Shown here in pieces: positions 37,321 through 45,634 of a stretch of 64,000 nt of DNA. Below the pieces are notes generated by a model. It saw only the letters and a program-made list of their open reading frames with translations. It was not told where the DNA came from and did not search any database. The first letter of the stretch is position 1. Every line of letters begins with the position of its first letter. Origin of the DNA: Aequorivita echinoideorum (GTDB taxonomy: Bacteria; Bacteroidota; Bacteroidia; Flavobacteriales; Flavobacteriaceae); assembly GCF_018476645.1 (NCBI RefSeq), contig NZ_JAHCTB010000002.1, positions 604,712 through 668,711 on the forward strand, given 5' to 3'. Both the position numbers and the translations under genes were made by a program.

Positions 37321-38034
37321 TTAAACCGAAAGAATTTCATCTTCGGTTAAAATGGGTTCGTTGCGAAGTCTTAATAGAATTTGTGCAACCGTTACTGTAT
37401 CTTTTTCGCAATAGATTATAATTCTATCAATATCACCTTCGTTATAAAAAACATTTCGCACTTGGCTTCCGTCGATATCATCTTTTGGGGAGGGAATTCC
37501 TAAGATGTGCGCCATCAATTTAAGGGAAGTAAATGTTTTGTAATCCCCAAATTTCCAGAGTTCCAAGGTATCCAGATGAGGCACTTCCCACGGCTTTTTC
37601 CCAAAAAGATCCAGCTTAAACGGAAGCGATATAGAATTGATAATCATTCGCCGCGCGATGTACGGAAAATCAAATTCCTTACCGTTGTGGGCGCAAAGAA
37701 CGTGGTGGGTTTTGTTGAAATGCGTTTCAAGCAGAGTTTTAAATTCTTTTAAAATCTTCACTTCATCGCCGTGAAAACTTGTTACCCTAAAATTTCGAAC
37801 ATCGCCTTTCAACACAAAATAACCTACCGAAATACAAACAATCTTCCCAAATTCTGCCCAAATTCCCGCCCGCTCATAAAATTCCTCTGCCGAGATTTCT
37901 TCCTTACGTTGATATTGACTTTTCAGTTCCCAAAGCATTTTTGAAGTATCATCCAATTCCTCAAAATTTTCGTGCTGTGGCACAGTCTCAATATCCAAAA
38001 AGAGAATATGCTCCAAGTTGATACGCTTGATCAT
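37321..38034 (-). CDS. PolB-like 3'-5' exonuclease
   Basis: A 237-residue DEDD-type exonuclease of the DNA polymerase B exonuclease-like group. ExoI is FLDIETVP (Asp and Glu, residues about 13-20), ExoII is CAHNGKEFDFPYI (about 113-125) and ExoIII is YCEKDTVTVAQ (about 206-216). It probably degrades single-stranded DNA in repair or proofreading. No polymerase domain is present. Confidence 0.88.
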   Translation of the reverse strand: MIKRINLEHILFLDIETVPQHENFEELDDTSKMLWELKSQYQRKEEISAEEFYERAGIWAEFGKIVCISVGYFVLKGDVRNFRVTSFHGDEVKILKEFKTLLETHFNKTHHVLCAHNGKEFDFPYIARRMIINSISLPFKLDLFGKKPWEVPHLDTLELWKFGDYKTFTSLKLMAHILGIPSPKDDIDGSQVRNVFYNEGDIDRIIIYCEKDTVTVAQILLRLRNEPILTEDEILSV

Positions 38035-38078
38035 AGTTTTCGAAAATTACTAATGGGGAGAATTAAATCTAAGGAAAA

Positions 38079-39227
38079 TTAGGGAATTTCAGCCATCATC
38101 CCATAAACTTCCGATACAAAAACATAAAAATCTGAACTAAATGGCTTTTCGGTTTTTTCGCCGCGCTTGTGCCCCAAACGAACGATTACTATATCATCTT
38201 CAGGAATTACTATAACATACTGCCCAAGAATACCGCGCATGGCAAAGATTTTCTTTCCCATAAAATAGCTGAGCCAAAAACCGTAACCATATTCCTGACT
38301 TTCAGCAAAACGAGGCTCAATGGATTTTGCCACAAATGTGGAGTCCAGCAATTGCCGGCCGTTCCATCTACCGTAGTCTTTATATAGTTTTCCAAAACGT
38401 GCGAAATCACGTGCATTGCTTCCCAAACAGCAATACGCCTTTACCAATTTGTTTTCAGCATCATCTACTTGCCACAAAGCCGGATTTTCCGCGCCCATTG
38501 GTTGCCAAAAACTTTCACGCATATATTCAGCCAATTGCTTTTTGGTCGCTTTCTGAATAACCATCGCCAAAAGCTCCGTATTTCCGCTCAAGTATTTGAA
38601 CGCTTTACCGGGCGTTTCGGTTACTTGTAGATTCAAAATTGTTTTGCTTAAATCGCTGCCGTAATAGGCGCGTGCAGTCATCCCAAAAGGATTGGAATAC
38701 GATTCATCCCAATTTAATCCCGAAGCCATGGATGAAAGATCGCCAACAGTTAAACCTGTATCCTGGAACTGCGGATAAAAATCTCCCACTGGTTGTTCCA
38801 AACTTTTTATAAAACCATCATCAATTGCTTTTCCCAATAAAGCCGATGTGATGCTTTTTGCCATTGAAAAGGAATTGGTCTGCGATTTTTCGCTGTAACC
38901 GTCGGCATATTTTTCATATAAAATACTATCGTTTTTTATGATAAGAAATGCAACTGTCCCCAATTTTTTATTGGTTTCCGAAAGTTTTTCCGAAGCCTTT
39001 ATAGCATTGTATTTTTTATGAAGCGGCCACGGCTGCGGATTTGTACTGGCAGGAATCTCCTCATTTTCAAAATATTGAAAATCATCAATAAAGGCCGTAG
39101 TGTGCCCTGTGAGATATACTACGCGAACACCCTTTAAAATATAACCATAACCCGAAATATAGAGACCAAGCACGAAAATTATAAGCAAAATTGCCAGCCA
39201 CTTAAAAAATCCAATAAGTTTTTTCAT
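38079..39227 (-). CDS. Serine hydrolase of the beta-lactamase/PBP-like family
   Basis: A 382-residue protein with an N-terminal membrane anchor (about 8-30). The serine motif FSMAKS (SxxK, about residues 121-126) and a tyrosine-containing middle region typical of class C/esterase-type serine hydrolases are visible. It is likely anchored in the inner membrane facing the periplasm. Its substrate could be peptidoglycan peptides, D-amino-acid peptides or esters. It is 1 base from the ogt gene and transcribed with it. Confidence 0.85.
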   Translation of the reverse strand: MKKLIGFFKWLAILLIIFVLGLYISGYGYILKGVRVVYLTGHTTAFIDDFQYFENEEIPASTNPQPWPLHKKYNAIKASEKLSETNKKLGTVAFLIIKNDSILYEKYADGYSEKSQTNSFSMAKSITSALLGKAIDDGFIKSLEQPVGDFYPQFQDTGLTVGDLSSMASGLNWDESYSNPFGMTARAYYGSDLSKTILNLQVTETPGKAFKYLSGNTELLAMVIQKATKKQLAEYMRESFWQPMGAENPALWQVDDAENKLVKAYCCLGSNARDFARFGKLYKDYGRWNGRQLLDSTFVAKSIEPRFAESQEYGYGFWLSYFMGKKIFAMRGILGQYVIVIPEDDIVIVRLGHKRGEKTEKPFSSDFYVFVSEVYGMMAEIP

Positions 39228-39704
39228 TTAAAATAAGCGTTGTTGTGTAACAGGATTTTCAAGGTTGAGGAGAAACTTTTTTCTGTGCAGCCCGCCAGCA
39301 TATCCAGTGAGCGAGCCATCTGAGCCTATCACCCTATGGCACGGAATGATTATGGAAATGGGGTTTTTACCGTTTGCGGAAGCCGCAGCCCTTATCACTT
39401 TTGGGTCGCCAAGCCTATTTGCCACTGCTTGATACGAAGTAGTTTTCCCGAAAGGAATCTCCATTAATTCTTTCCATACTTTCTTTTGGAAATCTGTTCC
39501 CTGCGGATTTAGTTTTAGTCTGAATTTCGTTCGGGTGCCTTCAAAATATTCTTTGAGTTGTGATGCTGTTTCGGCCAATTCAACAGGCATGTCGGTTTCA
39601 GAATTTTGATCGGAATCATTTAAAAAACAAACGGAAGCAATCCCGGCATCATCTCCGGTAATTTCCATAAAACCAATTGGAGTATGGATTACAGCACTTT
39701 TCAT
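39228..39704 (-). CDS. ogt: Methylated-DNA-[protein]-cysteine S-methyltransferase
   Basis: A 158-residue suicide repair protein that takes the alkyl group from O6-methylguanine onto its own cysteine. The acceptor Cys122 lies in IIPCHRVIG. The helix-turn-helix region FQKKVWKELMEIPFGKTTSYQAVA and the C-terminal LTGYAGGLHRKKFLL are intact. Its start overlaps the stop of the upstream CBS-domain gene by 4 bases. Confidence 0.94.
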   Translation of the reverse strand: MKSAVIHTPIGFMEITGDDAGIASVCFLNDSDQNSETDMPVELAETASQLKEYFEGTRTKFRLKLNPQGTDFQKKVWKELMEIPFGKTTSYQAVANRLGDPKVIRAAASANGKNPISIIIPCHRVIGSDGSLTGYAGGLHRKKFLLNLENPVTQQRLF

Positions 39705-40816
39705 GGTTGCTCTTCTTCGTCTTTGTTTTTTGAATTTTCCGCTTCGTTATTTATTTTTATTCCCATACGCTTTGCCCTGCGTTCCCAATTTTTGCGTGCC
39801 TGTAATTGCATATCTTCCACACTATCGCTTTCATCCATAATCTCAAGCCCTAAAAGAGTTTCAATGATGTCCTCCATAGTAACCACACCTATAGTATTGC
39901 CAAAATCATCTGCCACGGCAGCAATGTGTACACGCTCTTTTATGAATGTTTCAAACAGATCTGGAATCGGTTTTTCGGCACTTACCACGTACATATCGCG
40001 ACGAAGGTCTGCCAAGATTTTATCGCCATGGGTTTCAACGATTTCCTCCAGAACCTCATCCCGAAGTACAAATCCCGTAAGATTGTGGGTTTTATTTTTA
40101 TACACGGGAATTCGGGAAAACTTTAAATTTTTATGGCTGTTGTGAAAATCACTCAGGCTCATCCGTTCATCTTCAAGTGTAACAACCGGGAAAGGCGTCA
40201 TTACATCCTTTGCCTGTACGCTTTTAAAAACCAATAGATTCTTAATAACTGTAGTTTCATTTTCCTCAAAAACGCCCTCCTCTTCGGCAGCATCGGTAAT
40301 TGCCAAAAATTCCTCGCGGCTCATTGTGCTTACGTGGGCTGATTTGCCCACCAAACGTGTAATGAGCATCAGCAACCAAAGTATCCCTGTATATTTTAAG
40401 GGTAGAATGATTGCTTTCAAGAATAGTGCAGTGAAAGGCCCGAGCTTCTGCCAATAGGTAGCACCAATGGTTTTCGGGATTATTTCTGAAACTACTAAAA
40501 TTAGCATCGTCATAATGGCCGATACTATCCCGACAATGTTCATGCCCCAGACTTCCACTTTATACGGAAGCTTTTCCGCCTGTACTCCAACCAGTATTGC
40601 GCCTACGGTATGCGCAATGGTATTCAGCGTGAGGATGGCAATTAAAGGTTTGTCTATATCTTTTTTGAAATTGGCCAGCACGGTGGCATATTTTTTACCC
40701 TCGGCAGTTTTCATACGTATGTATGTAGGTGTAAAACTGAGAAGTGCAGCCTCAAGAATGGAACATAAAAAGGAAAAGAATATTGAAAGTATTGCGTAAA
40801 GTAGTAACAGCGCCAT
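39701..40816 (-). CDS. CNNM/CorC-type membrane protein (DUF21 plus CBS pair)
   Basis: A 371-residue protein with four membrane helices in an N-terminal DUF21 domain (about 1-180, SEIIPKTIGATYW motif) and two CBS domains (about 200-330, VMTPFPVVTLEDERMSL; GVVTMEDIIETLLGLEI). Related proteins act in magnesium or cobalt efflux or are annotated as hemolysins. The usual C-terminal transporter-associated domain is missing; the protein ends in a charged tail. Confidence 0.88.
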   Translation of the reverse strand: MALLLLYAILSIFFSFLCSILEAALLSFTPTYIRMKTAEGKKYATVLANFKKDIDKPLIAILTLNTIAHTVGAILVGVQAEKLPYKVEVWGMNIVGIVSAIMTMLILVVSEIIPKTIGATYWQKLGPFTALFLKAIILPLKYTGILWLLMLITRLVGKSAHVSTMSREEFLAITDAAEEEGVFEENETTVIKNLLVFKSVQAKDVMTPFPVVTLEDERMSLSDFHNSHKNLKFSRIPVYKNKTHNLTGFVLRDEVLEEIVETHGDKILADLRRDMYVVSAEKPIPDLFETFIKERVHIAAVADDFGNTIGVVTMEDIIETLLGLEIMDESDSVEDMQLQARKNWERRAKRMGIKINNEAENSKNKDEEEQP

Positions 40817-40885
40817 GGTTGGTTTTAAATTTCCAACTAAAATAAAGATTTAAAAAACGCTAATACAATAACAAGTTGTTAATTA

Positions 40886-40914
40886 CAAAAAAACCGCCCT
40901 TTTCAGGGCGGTTT
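40886..40914 (-). terminator. Intrinsic terminator of the 157-residue membrane protein gene
   Basis: AAACCGCCC and GGGCGGTTT form a 9-bp stem with a 6-base loop. On the minus strand it is followed by T7. It lies just after the stop of the gene at 40922. Confidence 0.8.
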
Positions 40915-40921
40915 GGGGAGT

Positions 40922-41395
40922 TTAACTGGCCTTTACAAAAGGCCTAATGATGCCTTCCCACCGTTTTGCATCCTGAAGACACACAAACGGATCTTTGGAA
41001 AGACTATCATCTTCATCATTTTCAACGTAAAAAACAATGTCACTCCTATTGTCCTTCGCTAAAAGTTCCATGGCTACCAAATCCAAAGTTTTTTCGGAGT
41101 TTTTTATGGATTTTAGGCGACATTCTTTCACATCGTCCATATTTACTAAGACAAAATCTGCTACCGCATTTCTTTTTGATGAATACACCAGTTTTCGCGA
41201 AGCCTCGTCCACGCCTATTACCAGCCGGCCTATCACATCAATTTTATTGAGGTTGGCGCCACGTTCGCCCGCCAGTTTCGTTACTTGTTTTTTTACGTTT
41301 TTGTCGCCACTTGAAGCGCTCACTATTAAATAAATGACGGGTATAAATATTAAAAGCACAATAATTGCGCCCACTACTGTTGAATTAAATTCCAT
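40922..41395 (-). CDS. Membrane-anchored protein of unknown function
   Basis: A 157-residue protein with one N-terminal membrane helix (about 7-27) and a soluble domain with SSGDKNVKKQVTKLAGERGANLNKIDVIGR and a short acidic stretch (ENDEDDSL, about 129-136). It resembles small Flavobacteriaceae membrane proteins of unassigned function. It has its own terminator and stands alone between the CNNM gene and the hem region. Confidence 0.75.
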   Translation of the reverse strand: MEFNSTVVGAIIVLLIFIPVIYLIVSASSGDKNVKKQVTKLAGERGANLNKIDVIGRLVIGVDEASRKLVYSSKRNAVADFVLVNMDDVKECRLKSIKNSEKTLDLVAMELLAKDNRSDIVFYVENDEDDSLSKDPFVCLQDAKRWEGIIRPFVKAS

Positions 41396-41484
41396 GGTTT
41401 TAAATTTTTTAAGGTGAAATATTTTAATATCAAAGAGGATTTGGCTTAAAAAAAACCAATCCTAAGCCAATGAAATAATAGAAA

Positions 41485-41862
41485 TCACCAAAAAAAATGA
41501 AACGGAAAAAGCAACTGCCCTATCAAGCGGCGTCTGTCTTTTCTGTAATAGGAAGAATATTGAAGCGAAGAAATTTCAACGGTAACAAAGTTGAAATGAA
41601 GCTGAAGACTATTGAAAATACCAGCCCCAAAAGTTTCCGTCTGCGGGATGGTTGAAGATACTTCTGAAATAGTGGGTACTTCAAAGAAACTTGATTTTGA
41701 ACCTTCATCAGAAGATAAAATGGATCCTTCTTTATTTTGAAAAGATTCCGCCAAAGGTGAAAACCCAAACGCTGAAGCTGCAAAGGCTACGAAAAACCCA
41801 ATGCATAATAACAAGCGCGATAAATGGGAATCAACTCTTTTCACGCAGCAAATGTATGTCAA
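41485..41862 (-). CDS. Possible small secreted protein
   Basis: Up to 125 residues. A good hydrophobic export signal (LSRLLLCIGFFVAFAASAFG) lies near the N-terminus, followed by a Ser/Glu-rich middle and a basic Tyr/Arg C-terminus. The start could be ATG 41862 or GTG 41844. It lies on the same strand as hemB, 71 bases downstream of it. It has no recognised family, so it may be a real lineage-specific gene or a chance frame. Confidence 0.45.
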   Translation of the reverse strand: MTYICCVKRVDSHLSRLLLCIGFFVAFAASAFGFSPLAESFQNKEGSILSSDEGSKSSFFEVPTISEVSSTIPQTETFGAGIFNSLQLHFNFVTVEISSLQYSSYYRKDRRRLIGQLLFPFHFFW

Positions 41863-41933
41863 AATTTAATTCAAAGAATAAAAAATTTAGCCAAGAATTA
41901 AAACTTCAATTCAATCTATTTCTTCCTAAACCA

Positions 41934-42920
41934 CTACAGAAGTTTTACCACATCCTTCGCAAAATAGCTGGCGATCATGGTAGCTCCAGCACGTTTTATT
42001 GCATTTACCTGCTCCATCATTACGGCGTTGTGGTCAAGCCAACCCCTCTCTGAAGCAGCCTTGATCATGGCGTATTCACCGCTAACCTGGTACACCGCAA
42101 CGGGTACGTTTACGGCCTCCTTTATATCACGTACGATGTCCAGATAGCAAAGTCCCGGTTTTACCATAACAATATCGGCTCCCTCGTCAATATCCATAAG
42201 GGTTTCCTTGATGGCCTCGTCCCTATTTCCATAGTCCATTTGGTACGTCTTTTTATCCTTCGGAATATCTTTCACATCCACTGGCGCAGAATCCAACGCA
42301 TCCCGAAAAGGCCCATAAAAAGCAGAAGCATATTTAGCGCTGTAACTCATAATAGCCGTATCGCAAAAACCCTCGTCTTCCAAAAGTGTACGGATTTCAA
42401 ATATGCGTCCGTCCATCATATCGCTTGGGGCCACAACATCGGCTCCTGCTTTTGCGTGGCTTAGCGCCATTTCTGCCAAGACGGCGTTTGTATCGTCATT
42501 AATTATTTTTCCTTCTGAAATTATGCCGTCGTGGCCATATATTGAAAAGGGATCCAAAGCCACATCGGTCATGACCACCATATTTGGCACGGCGTCCTTA
42601 ACCGTTTTTATGGCGCGTTGCATCAGTCCATTTGCGTTCAGTGCTTCCTTGCCGCTATTGTCCTTCAGCTTATCATCCACTTTGACAAACAGCAAAACCG
42701 ATTTCAAGCCTAGTTCCCAAAGTTCTTTCACTTCCTTTTTCAGCAAATCGAGGCTTAGCCTGTAGTAATTGGGCATGGATGCGATTTCCTCACGTACTCC
42801 CGTTCCCTCAACCACAAAAAGCGGGACAATAAAATCATTGGGTGAAATTATCGTTTCCCGCACCAAGCTCCGCATACTTTCACTGGTTCGCAATCTTCGG
42901 TTTCTTCTCAATGGGTACAT
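41934..42920 (-). CDS. hemB: Delta-aminolevulinic acid dehydratase (porphobilinogen synthase)
   Basis: 328 residues from the ATG at 42920 (MYPLRRNRRLRTSESMRSLV), the usual start; the frame extends 19 codons upstream without support. The two active-site lysines lie in SYSAKYASAFYGPFRDA and DIVMVKPGLCYLD. The metal-site region VVMTDVALDPFSIYGHDGI has Asp where zinc enzymes have Cys, which suggests a magnesium-type enzyme. It condenses two aminolevulinates to porphobilinogen in the haem pathway. It is divergent from the helicase gene. Confidence 0.95.
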   Translation of the reverse strand: MYPLRRNRRLRTSESMRSLVRETIISPNDFIVPLFVVEGTGVREEIASMPNYYRLSLDLLKKEVKELWELGLKSVLLFVKVDDKLKDNSGKEALNANGLMQRAIKTVKDAVPNMVVMTDVALDPFSIYGHDGIISEGKIINDDTNAVLAEMALSHAKAGADVVAPSDMMDGRIFEIRTLLEDEGFCDTAIMSYSAKYASAFYGPFRDALDSAPVDVKDIPKDKKTYQMDYGNRDEAIKETLMDIDEGADIVMVKPGLCYLDIVRDIKEAVNVPVAVYQVSGEYAMIKAASERGWLDHNAVMMEQVNAIKRAGATMIASYFAKDVVKLL

Positions 42921-42977
42921 AATTATTGTTATTTTTAGCAGCACAAATTTACCATTATAATCTGAGCCTTCCATCAT

Positions 42978-45629
42978 TTGAACCCGCTATCCTCACTTCA
43001 TTTTAAATATAACTGGCGCGCATATCAGCAGCGCTTTCTGGATGATTTTCCATTGCATCTGGAGGATGGCCATTTGCATTTAGTAGCGCCTCCCGGGTCA
43101 GGCAAAACTGTTTTGGGGTTAGAAATGGTTCGCCGGATAAATAAGAAAACCCTTATTCTGGCACCTACGCTCACAATTAGAAATCAATGGAATGAGAGGA
43201 TGCAACAGTGTTTTGTAAAAGGTGAAAATTCAATCTCAATTTCCTTTGATATAAAAAACCCTGCTACGATAACTTTTTCCACCTACCAATCGCTTCATTC
43301 ATTTTTTAAAAAGGATTTGGATGGCTCGCACGAAAAAATTGAAAATCATTTTAAAAAGTCGGGAATTGAATGCATTGTTTTAGACGAAGCGCACCACCTT
43401 AAAAATGAGTGGTGGAAGCCTCTTTTCGCATTGAAAAAATTACCCGATTGTATTCTTATTTCATTAACCGCCACCCCTCCCTATGATAGTGATTTAAGTG
43501 AAATTGCAAACTATTTTCAACTTTGCGGACCCATTGATATGGAAATTAGCTTGCCGGAATTGGTAAAGGCAGAAAATCTATGTCCCCATCAGGATTATAT
43601 TTATTTTTCCGAACCCGAGCAAGAACAGATTCGCTACATAATAAAATATAGGGAGCAATTAGTTTCTTTTGTTTCAAACCTAAAAAGCAATATGCAATTC
43701 CAAGATTTCATCCTTCGCCACCCATATTATCGTAATACAGAGGATAGCTTGGAAGAAATCTATGAAAATCCAAGTTTATACTCGGCTATACTTATATTTT
43801 TAAACTCAATAGATTTCGTTATTCCTTCAGAAAAAATTGAAATTTTAGGTGTAAAATCTAAAAACATATCATTTCCTTCACTGAATTATGAATGGGTTGA
43901 AGCTTTGTTACAACCTATTTTAATTGTAAACAGAACCGAATTTATTGAAGACGAGGCACTGCTGGACACAATTGAAAAAGACCTGAGAAAAATTGGTGCC
44001 TTTGAAAATAAGCGTATAAATCTTGTTGGTGAAAATCGTTTATATCGCACATTATCGCAAAGTCCCACTAAACTTAAAAGTATTGCTGAAATAGTAAAGG
44101 TTGAAGCTTCAAATCTTAAGGAGAATCTGCGGATGGTAATCCTCACGGATTATATCCGAAAAGAATTTTTAGACTTTAAGTATGGTGATTCCATTTCAGA
44201 AATAAACAAATTGGGGGTCGTGCCTATATTTCAGTTTTTGCGTCATACCATAAAAAGAGATTCAGAATTATCCTTTCAAAAAAGTAAGCTTGCCGTGCTT
44301 ACAGGTTCGCTTATTATAATACATAATTCCATTGTTCAAAAATTGAAGGACAAATTCCTTTCGGATGCCTTCTCACAGGAAATATTGTGGGACAGCGAAT
44401 ATGTTTTGATAAAACCTACCGAAAGCGGTAAAATGGAAATGGTTGGCGCAATAACGCAATTGTTTGAACAAGGAAATATTGAGGTGCTTATTGGGACAAA
44501 ATCATTACTTGGGGAAGGTTGGGATGCACCCGCAATCAACACATTAATTATGGCCTCATTTGTAGGTTCGTTTGTAACGTCCAACCAAATGCGTGGGCGC
44601 GCCATACGTATAAATCCGAAGAATCCCGAAAAAATTGCAAATATTTGGCATATTGCCTGTATTGATAAAACTAGCGAGATGGGCGGGGCAGATATAGAGA
44701 TGCTCATCCGAAGATTTAACGCCTTCTGCGGAATTTCATTGGAAGGAGACTTATTTATAGAGAACGGAATCGATCGGCTGGAAATTGTCCCAAAACTTCC
44801 AAAAATTGAAGAATTAAATGAAAAAATGGTTTCTCTGGCTAAAAACAGAAAACAATCAAAAGTTCGCTGGAATGCGGCAATAGGTAACGGAAAAGTTTTG
44901 ATACGTGAATTGAAATTGAACTTTAACAGAGAATCAAAAGCTAAAAAAACTCGAAAATTCTATTATCGGGATTTGGTTAAATATTCATCCATAGAGCTTT
45001 TTTCTCTTCTGCTTCTTTCTCTTCCACAGCTTGTAATAAATAACATCGTAACCTTATTTTCCAAAGGATTGGTTTATTTTTTCTATGCAATTATGAGTGG
45101 AATTTTTGTATTGTTTCTTCCCAAAACTATTAGTGCGCTTAAGCTTTATTTGAAGTATGGTAGGCGCCACAAGCAATTGTACAAATTTGCCCAATCCTTA
45201 AAAGGAGCAATGCTGGAAAAAGGAATTATTAAAACCCCCAGTTGTGAACTAAATATTATTATTGAAGAAAGCAACGATGGTGGAATTGCATGTTTTTTGA
45301 CAGGTGCTTCCGTTAAGGAAAGCTTATTATTTGTTGACTACTTGGAAGAAATTTTAGCACCAATTGAAAATCCCAGATATTTGATAACCAAATCCGGGTG
45401 GCTGCGTAAAAAAGTCGGGGTTTCAAATTATTACAGCGTTCCAAAGGTATTCGGTGAAAGAAAAACGGACGCTGAAATATTTTTTGGGCATTGGCAAAAA
45501 TTCCATAGCAATTCACATTTAAGCTTCACCAGAAATAAAGAAGGCAGAAAATTATTGCTGAAAGCCCGGTTTCATTATTTTCAAACGGAAGAAAAATTAA
45601 TTTCCAAAAAAGGATTGATTTGGAAATAA
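42978..45629 (+). CDS. SF2 DEAH-box helicase-like protein with C-terminal membrane segments
   Basis: 883 residues starting at TTG 42978. Walker A is APPGSGKT (37-44), the DEAH box is VLDEAHHLK (about 133-141), motif III is SLTATPP, and the helicase C domain has LLGEGWDAPAINTLIMA and QMRGRAIRINP. After it, about 673-718, come two or three hydrophobic helices (FSLLLLSLPQLVINNIVTLF and following), then a soluble C-terminal domain of about 160 residues. A helicase tied to the membrane is unusual and hints at DNA uptake or defence. It divides hemB from hemF. Confidence 0.8.
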   Translation: MNPLSSLHFKYNWRAYQQRFLDDFPLHLEDGHLHLVAPPGSGKTVLGLEMVRRINKKTLILAPTLTIRNQWNERMQQCFVKGENSISISFDIKNPATITFSTYQSLHSFFKKDLDGSHEKIENHFKKSGIECIVLDEAHHLKNEWWKPLFALKKLPDCILISLTATPPYDSDLSEIANYFQLCGPIDMEISLPELVKAENLCPHQDYIYFSEPEQEQIRYIIKYREQLVSFVSNLKSNMQFQDFILRHPYYRNTEDSLEEIYENPSLYSAILIFLNSIDFVIPSEKIEILGVKSKNISFPSLNYEWVEALLQPILIVNRTEFIEDEALLDTIEKDLRKIGAFENKRINLVGENRLYRTLSQSPTKLKSIAEIVKVEASNLKENLRMVILTDYIRKEFLDFKYGDSISEINKLGVVPIFQFLRHTIKRDSELSFQKSKLAVLTGSLIIIHNSIVQKLKDKFLSDAFSQEILWDSEYVLIKPTESGKMEMVGAITQLFEQGNIEVLIGTKSLLGEGWDAPAINTLIMASFVGSFVTSNQMRGRAIRINPKNPEKIANIWHIACIDKTSEMGGADIEMLIRRFNAFCGISLEGDLFIENGIDRLEIVPKLPKIEELNEKMVSLAKNRKQSKVRWNAAIGNGKVLIRELKLNFNRESKAKKTRKFYYRDLVKYSSIELFSLLLLSLPQLVINNIVTLFSKGLVYFFYAIMSGIFVLFLPKTISALKLYLKYGRRHKQLYKFAQSLKGAMLEKGIIKTPSCELNIIIEESNDGGIACFLTGASVKESLLFVDYLEEILAPIENPRYLITKSGWLRKKVGVSNYYSVPKVFGERKTDAEIFFGHWQKFHSNSHLSFTRNKEGRKLLLKARFHYFQTEEKLISKKGLIWK

Positions 45630-45634
45630 AAAAA

